Shown here piece after piece: positions 55,347 through 64,000 of a stretch of 64,000 nucleotides of DNA (the stretch's first letter is position 1; each line of letters starts with the position of its first letter). A program made the translations under genes and the position numbers. Origin of the DNA: Gaeumannomyces sp. JS-464. Lineage: Eukaryota; Ascomycota; Sordariomycetes; Magnaporthales; Magnaporthaceae. The DNA lies in the NCBI GenBank assembly GCA_002197995.1, contig NGZR01000002.1, positions 6,882,001 through 6,946,000 of the forward strand. The letters are read 5' to 3'. A model generated the notes under the pieces. It was not told the DNA's origin and made no database searches. It worked only from the letters and a program-made list of their open reading frames with translations.

Positions 55347-58220
55347 ATGGCCTCAAAAATGGGCGAGAGTGGTGCCATCACCACGATGTGGGAGCCAGAA
55401 GGCCTCGTCGTCATCGGCGATTCCCCAGCCAAGCATCCGCAACAAGAGGCGGCCTCTGACGACGACAATGCCATCGAGGTCCCGCCCCACGGCTGACACC
55501 GGCAGGGGCCGCGCCGCCGCCCGCCAGAAGCCCGTCGTCAAAGTGTACAAGCACGAGTGCTCTACAAAGTCATGCCCGGATCGGTGGTCTCTCCAGCGCA
55601 ACGTCGAGGACGAGAACCGTGAACTGGCCAGGAGCGTCGCCGACGTGCCCATCGTGCACCGGCAAACCAGGAAGAAGGGCGGCAAGTGGGTGACGCTCGA
55701 GTTCGCGGTGCAGAACCGCGAGATGCGGGCCGTGCTGGCGCGGGCCCTGGCGCGCTACCAGGACTTCCACCCGGAGCTCAAGGGCTGGACCTTTGCCAAG
55801 CCGTTCCAGCCGCTCGTCCACCGGTGGGAGACGCTCAAGGAGCTGCAGGCCGAGGCCGTCCGGGAGGCCAACAGCGAGGCCAGGATCCTCGGCGACGCGG
55901 CGACGCAGGCCGGGGCGGACGAGCGGGAGCGCGAGGCGGTTGAGCGGCGCGCGCTCGTCGACGAGCTGGTGACGTTCCTGACGCCGCTTCTGGGGCCCTC
56001 CATCGCGGCGCGGGACCAGACCATCAAAACGGGGCAGGTCAGGTTCGACGACGTCTGGCAGGTCTTCCCGCCGGGCGCGCTGGTGGTGACCAAGCTGTAC
56101 GGCGTCGATGTCATCTGCCGGGTCGACAAGTACGAGCAGCGCTTCGACGGCCGCGATAGGGTGGCCTTTTGGTCCGTCGCCGCCGATTACCTCGATTGGA
56201 ACGGCGCCGAGTGCGGCTGGGCCACGACCCACTGCACCATCATCCATTACGACGGGCTCCGCACCATCGACTCCTTCCCCGTTGTGCCCCTCGATTTGCA
56301 CCCGGATGGGGCCGAGCTCAAGAGCCGCCTCGTCGCCAGAGGTCGCAAGTTCGAAGCCCTCAGGGGTTATCATTACCGCGACTACGAAGGCTTTAAGATC
56401 TCGCTTGAGAATGAATCGAGATACGAGCAAAAGCCTGTACGTAAAATGTCATCCGCTAAGTGCCTATGGAAACCGCCTTTACCAGCGTTTTGAACCTTTC
56501 CACTGACAGCAAATAACGCAGGTCTCGGGTAGGATCGTCGTTGACGCGTTCGCGTATTTCTGCAGCACCAACCAGATAAAGACAGTGCTGGGCCCCTTGA
56601 AGCCAAAGCCCATCAATATCAAGGCCGCTATAAAGACGAGAAGAAGTCGGCCGACGACGACGACGACGACGACGACGACAGCAGCAGCAGCTCGTCCGGC
56701 TCAACCGGCATCGTGGATGACCTCACGCTGCGAGGGCCGCAGACACCAGACGGCCTTCACCAACCCGGTCCTCCGCCGCTGCCCCCCAACATGGTGCCGC
56801 CCAAGCATTTGGGGATGCCGGGCATGAGGATGCCACGGCCAAGCCCGGGGTCGATGCCGCCGCCGGGGTGGCCCCGCCATCTCCCTCCTCCTGGTGGTCC
56901 TCGCCTGCCTAATATTGTGAATGTTAATCCCGGCTCACCGCCTCCGCCTCCGCCGCTGCTGGTTGAAGGCACAGACCATAGGGCCGCCCTTTCGCCGGCG
57001 CAAAAGGCCGGCAAGCGCAGCGAGGACCTGGCGGAGCTCACCGACGAGGAGTGCATGCTTGCGGCGCCTTGGGTCAGGGGCTTTGACATGACGACCAAGG
57101 ACTGGGGTGAGTGTCTTGCTGCCCGCCTTATCCAAGTATTTCATGCTGACTATTGTACTAAAAACTCTAGGCTTGTTTAATGTCGAAGATATTCAAGATG
57201 TGGCCTGGAACGACGACGCGTTCGAGAAGTTGGTCCTTCCTAATAATTCCAAGGAGCTCGCCTGGGCCTTTGTGGAGAACAAGTCGCTGGATAAGAACTC
57301 GTTTGACGACTTTGTTGAGAGCAAGGGTGAGTACCTGCCTAACCTAATTTTTGAAGAAATCCGTAGAAAATGACGTGTGCTAACTCATATTTTCCCCTCC
57401 AGGCCGAGGTCTTATCATCCTTATGTTTGGCCCTCCTGGAGTCGGAAAGACGTATACCGCTGAAGCCGGTATTTGTGCCCTTACCTACCAACCTAATAAG
57501 CCACATCCCACTGACAGATACTTTGTTTTGCACATTAGTCGCCGAGCGTTCCCGAGTGCCCCTGTATTCGATGAGCGCCGCCGTGCTCGGCACCAACCCC
57601 CGCTACGTCGAGAACCAGCTCGATAGGGCCCTGCAGCTTTGCCGCCTGTGGAAGGCCATGTTCCTGCTGGACGAGGCCGACATCTTCCTGGGCGCGAGAA
57701 ATATGAAGGACTTGATGAGGAACGAGCTTGTGGCTGGTGAGTGATTATTTGCACCGGGGGGAAAACACACACATACACACATATATACACACATACACAC
57801 ACATACACACACACATATAGCAGGCTATTAACACCGCCCCCACCAACAGTATTCCTCACCAAGCTCGAGTATTACGAAGGCACCCTCTTCCTTACCACGA
57901 ACCGCATTTCGACGCTGGACCACGCCTTCCAGTCGCGCGTCGACCTCCTCCTGCCCTACCACGACCTCACCCCGGCCGCGCGCAGGCGCGTGTGGGAGAA
58001 TTTTATCGCCCACGCCGGCGGGGCCGCCAGGTTCGACGTTACGGAGGAGGACCTAGACCGGCTGAGCGGGATCCCACTCAACGGGCGCGAGATCAAGAAC
58101 CTGACTAAAAGCGCCTGCCTGCTGAGCGCTAAGGGCGGCGAGAGGATTTCGGCCGAGAGGCTGCTGGGGCTGGCCGAGAGCCGGGTCCGGGCGCTGGAGG
58201 AGCTCGTGACGGCCGAGTGA
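55347..58220 (+). CDS. AAA-type ATPase with DUF7025-like N-terminal region
   Basis: From the ATG at 55347 (MASKMGESGAITTMWEPEG). Residues 60-370 match the DUF7025-type region of fungal AAA ATPases (WTFAKPFQPLVHRWETL, FPPGALVVTKLYG, FWSVAADYLDWNG). A poly-Asp/poly-Ser tract ((GAC)n, about 56655-56690) and a Pro-rich linker lead to the ATPase: Walker A FGPPGVGKTYTAEA (about 57427-57468), Walker B AMFLLDEADIFLG (about 57657-57695), sensor 1 FLTTNRIS (about 57890) and arginine finger region HAFQSRVDL (about 57920). Introns: 56437-56521, 57107-57170, 57327-57402, 57469-57538, 57737-57849, all GT-AG with CTGAC/CTAAC-like branch sites. Frame changes are needed near 55490 and 56630. Ends at TGA 58218. 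The family has uncertain physiological roles. Confidence 0.82.
57764..57820 (+). repeat. CA/TA microsatellite in the last intron of the AAA ATPase
   Basis: (CACACATA)n-type tract filling half of the intron 57737-57849; probably variable in length between strains. Confidence 0.85.
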
Positions 58221-58382
58221 TTTTGGTACGTTGGCGGCATTGGCACGGTAGGTCTAGGTACCTACCTTACCTCTAGGCAGTGGGGAGCACGGTGATATAT
58301 ACATTGTACTGGAGCTATTCGATCGTAATGACGTAGCTTGTTCCGGCGGTGCTTGGACGTGTCTCGGCGCCCATCTGCTCGG
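58221..58382. other. Short convergent intergenic region
   Basis: 162 bases between the 3' ends of the AAA ATPase gene and the HET fragment on the opposite strand. Nothing notable. Confidence 0.5.
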
Positions 58383-59300
58383 CTATCGGCGCGCCCAGCT
58401 TCTCCATGATTCCCATAAATTCGAGTAGTCGGCCTTGAGGATTTTACGCTTTTCTACAAAGTCATACCAATCTTCGCCATCCACATCGTGGATACGGAAG
58501 GCCCCGACTCGGCGGAAGTGCCCTTTCCTATCCCCACACAGATGGAGCACTATCCCCGTGGTCAGCATTCCAGGGATCCATTCATCTTCGTCTCGTCCGG
58601 GCTCGGCGTCCTTTTGTTCCTCTTCATTTTCTTCTTTCTCTGCATCTTCTGGTCCCTTATTGTCTTTGCCACACTCCACGCTCTCTTCCTCCTGCTCGCC
58701 CTTCTCCTTCCTCAGGTTGGCAAGTGCCCACGCACTTGGTGTGTCACCACCAAGAACGGCGAGAAGATAGGCAGGCTTTTGGGGCTCTTCTCCGTGACAG
58801 TCCCAGAAAACCTTAATAGGAATAGAGCCTGTTTCGAGGACGACGAAAGCATCATCGCTGGGCGTGCCGTCGTGTTTGAGCAGCCGGGACGAAACCGTCG
58901 CCCTGACAGGCCGAAGAGCATTGCGACGGTCAGAATCCCCGGCCTTGATTGGCCCACAAGGGTTTGATCCGTGGGGCGTTGTCCAAGCCGTTAACATATC
59001 GATATAGTACTTGGTTGACATCCTTTCGGCATCGTACCAATAGCTTAGGTAATTCGCTCGGCCATTGCCAGATAACCAGGACCGCGTTGGAGCGCGCCAT
59101 TTGGGTTTCGGTTTCCGATGGCCGGAAGCACGAGTCCAGGGGATTTGCGTGGTTAAGCGATCCTTCCACATGCCTGCCAGGTACTCGTCGCCCTGTTTTG
59201 TTGCTGCCTTTTTGCGATGCCCGATAGTGCTAGTAGGGCATCCGAGCCATATGTTAGATTCGCCTCCGAGTGTAGGGATATAATTTCGGCCCAGTTCCAT
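58383..59300 (-). pseudogene. C-terminal fragment of a HET-domain protein at a transposon boundary
   Basis: Open frame of 305 codons. Its N-terminal third matches the region that follows the HET domain in other proteins of the family: GDEYLAGMWKDRLTTQIPW, KPKWRAPTRSWLSGNG (usual form AP[ST]WSWAS). Then an EKEENEEEQ-type acidic segment, and an end with LCGDRKGHFRRVGAF and DWYDFVEK. The HET domain itself should lie to the right, but AT-rich transposon sequence starts at about 59330, only 30 bases beyond. The 5' part was therefore lost or separated by the insertion of the repeat block. The ATG at 59300 is probably an internal Met. Confidence 0.7.
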
Positions 59301-59337
59301 GTTTGGCTTTTAGGAATGACCAGACGCGATTTTAAAA

Positions 59338-59745
59338 ACTCGTAAAAAGCCGGTTTCGTCGAAATTGTAAATATCGTTATTTAAAATGCTATATTTAGCT
59401 ATAATATTCCGCACACAAATCGAATTACGCAAAAAACCAGCTTAGGATTTTCGCATTTGGCCTTTTGGTAATCGTATTTTCAAATCCAGCGCGTACCGAG
59501 CTTTAAGCGGCGTTTAACAAAATTCACGACCCAGTTTTTGCTAACGGCGCCCGCGTCGCGTTCGGTAAGCAATCGGTTAGCTATATTTTTAACACTAAAA
59601 AGCCAAAAAGGAAATGCGTGAAAATCGAACTCGAATATATATTAAACAAACCCTCTTTTTCGAATTCCGTTAATTTTTAAAAATTAGGCATAATTATCGC
59701 AGCGAACAATCCGGCCGCGGCGTCGGTTATTTAATGTAAAATAAG
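59338..59745 (-). mobile_element. Fot1/pogo transposon fragment E
   Basis: Contains the transposase N-terminal region on minus, from the NFDETGF-like site near 59350 to the presumptive start near 59690. The left side joins GC-rich gene sequence at about 59338, and the right side lacks the terminal repeat. RIP-altered. Confidence 0.7.
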
Positions 59746-59768
59746 GAATATTATAAACCTTTGCTATA

Positions 59769-61788
59769 ACGTGGTTTACAAATAAGTAAAACACATAAGT
59801 GGAATGGAACACGCGACCGCGATAATACGATGCGTTTTCATTTACTATTAACTCCTCCACTAACACAATATGGCAAAACAAAATAAAAAAGGCAAATTAA
59901 TCCTCGCTTTTTAAGCTTTGCAATTTTAACTTAAATGTTATAACGCGGCAGCCTTTACAGGCTGCGCAGCCATGTTTCGCAATACCTGGAAGGCTGATAA
60001 GCTTTTAATTAAGTTAAAGTGTTAGCTTTAACTTTCTCGTCCTTTTGGCCTAAGCGGGTGGAGGTTTGCACTTGCCGAACCGTAATACTAAAACTAAGTT
60101 TTCGGGCCGCTGCTAAAATTTACTCCGTCGCTTTTGCCACTTTATCGCGTTGAAAATACGGCTAATTTGCTTAATGCGATAACATATTTAAATTACGAAA
60201 ATTAACGGAATCCGAAAAAACAGCGCTTATTAAATACATACTTAAGCTAAATTCGCAAGCATTCCCTCCCCGACCTTTTAGTGTTAAAAATATGGCCAAC
60301 CGATTGCTCGCCGAACGCGACGCGAACGCCGTCGGTAAAAACTAAGTCGCGAATTTCGTTAAACGCCGCGTAAAGCTCGGTACGCGCTAAATTCGAAAGT
60401 ACGATTATTAAAAAGCCAAATGCGAAAATCCTAAGCTCGTTTTTGCGTAATTCGATTTTATACGGAATATTATAACTAAATATAACATTTAAAATAACGA
60501 TATTTATAATTTCGACGAAACCGGTTTCCTTATAGGCATAATCGCCGCCGTTATAGTTATTATAACGTCGAAAAGCCGTAATAAAGCAAAGCTGGTTTAG
60601 TTTAGTAATTGGGAATGGGTTATAATTATTTAAAAGGTTAATTATTGCGGTTAAACGATTTTTTTATTATTATTATTAAAAGGTAATACTATTTAGCTAA
60701 TTAGTATTTAAAAACCGACCTTTTACGCGATTGGGTTATTTTAACAAATATTAACGGGTGGATTACGAACGAGCTTAGCTTAAAATAAATTTAGCATTTC
60801 GATAAATATATTGCAATTTGCAAAAAAAGGTTTTATTATTTATTAATGTTAAACGGGTATAAAGTTACTATTTAACGGATTTCGAGCTTTATTGCTAAAA
60901 ATATAACATTATTACGCTTTATATACCTCCGTATTCGTTTTACTTCTTTTAGCCGCTTAACGTTAAATATTTTAGCTTGTTAAAAAAGGCGTACGGTTAA
61001 TAAGTTAAAAATTTAATAAAGTTATACGTTAACCACGTAATTAAAGTTAAGTTCCTTTTAGCGTTTAAAACGGCATTTTTTAACTTTATAACCGAAAAAA
61101 ATATTTAAAAAGGCTTTCGAAAAGTTAACCTTGCTTTTTTTAATTTAAATTCGGTTTTAGAAAAGCTGGATATAAGGTTACGAATTTTAACTCTTTTAAA
61201 AAAGCTTTTAAATAACGCTGAACTTTGAACTTTTAAAACGCTTTAAACAGTTAAAAACGTAATTTCGTAGCCCGAACATATTAAAACTTGGATTTCTAAT
61301 TACCGGAGTAGCTTTTCGTTACTTATGCTATCGATTGTAAATTAATTAACGAAAAGGGCTAAAACAATTATATATCGGGTTAACCTTTTAAAAGAAAAGT
61401 GTTTTAAATTATAAAAGGCGAACGAAGCATTAAGCAAACGCTAAAAGGTTAAAAAAATACGTGTTCGATAAAAAGGGTTACATATTGTCGAAAAGGTACG
61501 AAATGCTTTAAATTAAAAAGAGCTAAATGGGTAGCTATAGCAAAAAATACGCGATTATAAAGGTTAAGAAAAAAAGGCGACGACGATTCGTCGGCAATGT
61601 GGCACTTGCGGTAAAATTGAACATAATGCGCGCATTTGTTAAATGGAAGTAAAAACGTTCGATATATACAGTTTTAAATAGTTTAAATGGATTTTTGGCG
61701 TTATTAGGTTAACATGCGCGTTAATTAACCAAAAGTCGAATGTAAGTGTTCCATTCGCTTATATGTTCCACTTACTTGTAAACCACGT
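59769..61788 (+). mobile_element. Fot1/pogo transposon F, complete
   Basis: 2020 bases flanked by TA (59767-59768, 61789-61790). Terminal repeats start ACGTGGTTTACAARTAAGT and continue into AAGTGGAA/AAGCGAATGGAAC units unlike those of the other copies. Transposase reads on plus (KYILKLNSQAFPPRPFSVKN-like coding at about 60215-60290, DETGF near 60510-60535). Broken by RIP stops. Confidence 0.85.
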
Positions 61789-62405
61789 TAGTATTTCGTT
61801 AAAAGGAGGATAGTATAGTTATAACGAGTAATAGCAAAAAGCTTAAGGAAAAAAAACCACGGTTTTTACTTTTAACGGTGTTAAATACAACTTTAACGAA
61901 ACCGTTAACACAGTTAGCCTTTTTAAGCTTATAACAAACGAAATCGCTAAAAGCTAGGCCGAGGTAAAGCAATTTACTGCGAAATTAATATCTTTTAAAG
62001 CACGTATCGCAATTTAAGCGTATAAATTCCCGTTTTCGGATTTTTACGAAAAAGGAAACGGCAAATTTAAAACGTTCCTTATTAAATGCAAAAGCTATTT
62101 TAAGTTTTAAAAATAAATATTTGTAAGCGAAAAATAAAAAATCGCTTACGTTATTATTAAAATTAAATGGTAAAAAAAAAAATAGTTCCAATTAACCTAA
62201 AGCAATTATTTTAAAAAATACGAAGGTAATTAAAAAGCTACCAAATTATTTTTCGCTAACTTTAAAACTTTCGAAAAAAAAGTCGGAAAAATGTTCGGTA
62301 TAATTAACGAAACTCGAATTACCGAAAAAGATTTACCAGCTTTTAAATAGTAAAAAGCCGCAATTAAATACGCCGCAAACTTTTAACGAATTAGCATTAA
62401 GTTTA
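61789..62405 (+). pseudogene. gypsy gag relic (fifth element)
   Basis: Matches the start of gag in element 2 (compare 61800-61950 with 9570-9720: ...TTCGTTAAAA, AACCACGGTTTTTAC, TTTTTAAGCTTATA). It is cut on both sides by Fot1 insertions F and G. No LTR is seen to its left. Confidence 0.7.
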
Positions 62406-64000
62406 ACGTGGTTTATAAGCGAGTAACGCATATAAGCGAATAACGCACCTATATTTAACCTCTGGTTAATCGACGCGCATGTTAACCTAATAACGCTAAA
62501 AATCCATTTAAACTATTCGGAATTGTATATATCGGACGTTTTTATTTTTTCCTAATAAATGCGCGCATTATATCCGGTTTTGCCGCAAATGCCACATCGC
62601 CGACAAATCGTCGTCGCCCTTTTCTTTTAACCTTTTTAATCGCGCATTTTTTGCTATAACTATCCATTTAGCTTTTCCTAATTTAAAGCATTTCGTATTT
62701 TTTTCGACAATATATAACCTTTTTTATTAAACACGTGTTTTTTTAGCCTTTCGGCGTTTATTTAATGCTTTGTTCGCTTTGCGTAACAAAGTAATTTCGG
62801 CTTTAAAAAGGGCCACTTAATGCATTATTAAACTTGTCCTTTTCGCAAACTGGTTTACAACTGTTAATATAAATATCGGAAAATTGCTTTAATAATTGGA
62901 AATCCGAATTTTAATATGTTCGAATTACGAAGTTACGTTTTTAACTATTTGCAGCGTTTTAAAAGTCCAAAGTTCGGCGTTGTTTAAAAGCTTTTTCGAA
63001 AAAGTTAAAATTTGTAACCTTACATTTAACTTTTTTAAAACCGAATCCGGATTAAAAAAAAGCAAAGCTAGCTTTTCGAAAACGTTTTTAAATATTTCTT
63101 TCGGTTATAAAGTTAAAAAATGCCGTTTTAAACGCCGAAAAGAACTCGATTTTAATTACGTAATTAACGTATAACTTTATTAAATCTTTAATTTTTTAAC
63201 CGTACGCCTTTTTTAACGGGCTAAAACATTTAACGTTAAGCGGTTAAAAAAAGTAAAACGAATGCGAAGGTATGCAAAGCGTAATAATGTTATATTTTTA
63301 GCAATAAAGTTCGAAATTCGTCGAATGGTAACTTTTATAACCGTTTAATATTAACAAATAATAAGTGCTTTTTATGCGTAACGTAATATGCTTATTAAAA
63401 TGCTAAATCCATTTTAAGCCGAGCTCGTTCGTAATCCACTCGTTAACATTCGTTAAAATAACCTAATCGCGTGGAAAGCCGGTTTTTAAATACCAATTAG
63501 CTAAATAATATTACCTTTTAACGATAATAAAAAAAAATCGCTTAGCCGTAATAATTAACCTTTTAAATAACCGTAGTTTATTTTTAATTGCTAAGCTAAA
63601 CTAGCTTTGCTTTATTACGGCTTTTTAATATTATAATAATTATAACGGTAACGATTATGCTTATAAAAAAGCCGGTTTCGTCGAAATTGTAAATATCGTT
63701 ATTTAAAATGTTATATTTAATTAGCTATAATATTCCGCATAAAATCGAATTAAGCAAAAACGAGTTTAGGATTTTCGCATTTAGCTTTTTAGTAGTTATA
63801 TTTTCGAATTTAACGCGTACCGAGCTTTGCGCGACGTTTAACGAAGTTCGTAACCTAGTTTTTACCGACGGCGCTCGCGTCGCGTTTAGTAAATAATCGG
63901 TTAGCTATATTTTTAACATTAAAAGGCCGGGGAAGAAATGCTCGCGAATTTAGCTTAAATATGTACTTAATAAGCGCCTTTTTTTCGGATTCCGTTAATT
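62406..64000 (-). mobile_element. Fot1/pogo transposon G, runs off the window
   Basis: Starts ACGTGGTTTATAAGCGAGTA after TA at 62404-62405. The inner terminal repeat has AAGCGARTAACGCA twice. DDE and N-terminal transposase regions are on minus at about 63.66-63.70 kb and 63.78-64.0 kb. The right end is outside the window. Confidence 0.82.

Noticed and set aside
55570..56430. 286-codon frame on minus over the AAA ATPase
   Set aside because: Mirror of the coding strand in a GC-rich gene; no domain, while plus carries DUF7025-type and ATPase motifs.

Overview
The window looks like nuclear DNA of a filamentous ascomycete (Pezizomycotina, probably Sordariomycetes; the class is an inference). Evidence: short GT-AG introns of about 65-110 bases with CTGAC/CTAAC-like branch sites, secreted proteases of fungal families (M43B, S41, M14), an HsbA-like wall protein, HET and NLR genes, Tad-like LINEs, Fot1/pogo transposons and chromodomain gypsy elements. 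GC-rich gene blocks alternate with very AT-rich blocks that carry the mark of repeat-induced point mutation (RIP): CpA has become TpA while CpG is still common.

Layout. (1) 1-5.2 kb: a divergent pair of secreted peptidases, M43B on minus and S41/CPAF-like on plus. (2) 5.5-7.2 kb: the 3' part of a Tad-like LINE on minus. (3) 7.6-30.3 kb: a nest of transposons whose order can be read from target duplications. A plus-strand chromodomain gypsy element (5' LTR at 9115) was hit by two solo LTRs and four Fot1/pogo transposons; one of those (10624-19954) was in turn split by a complete 7.5 kb gypsy element (11799-19265, TSD CCCAT). (4) 31.5-31.9 kb: a second LINE 3' end in the opposite orientation. 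(5) 32-59.3 kb: a GC-rich accessory island with a PNP-NACHT-ankyrin NLR, two protein-kinase-like genes, small secreted proteins, an M14 carboxypeptidase, an HsbA-like protein, a T5orf172 (GIY-YIG-like) protein, a Gln/Gly-rich protein with a Cys tail, a full-length but broken HET gene, a DUF7025-type AAA ATPase and a HET-protein C-terminal fragment. (6) 59.3-64 kb: a second RIP-degraded block of Fot1 copies and gypsy gag.

The island groups fungal self/non-self recognition families (NLR, HET, kinase-like) between two transposon blocks, a typical setting for fast-evolving allorecognition loci; that they work together is an inference. Nearly all multi-exon genes also carry one-base frame breaks, often at short G/C runs, so assembly error and true decay must be told apart before any is called a pseudogene.

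The most unusual observation is in the gypsy family: between pol and the 3' LTR each copy carries an antisense reading frame for a Cys-cluster plus coiled-coil protein, and in two copies also an antisense tRNA-like sequence. In addition, each Fot1 copy shares the same outer ~10-base terminus but has its own pair of inner terminal repeats.
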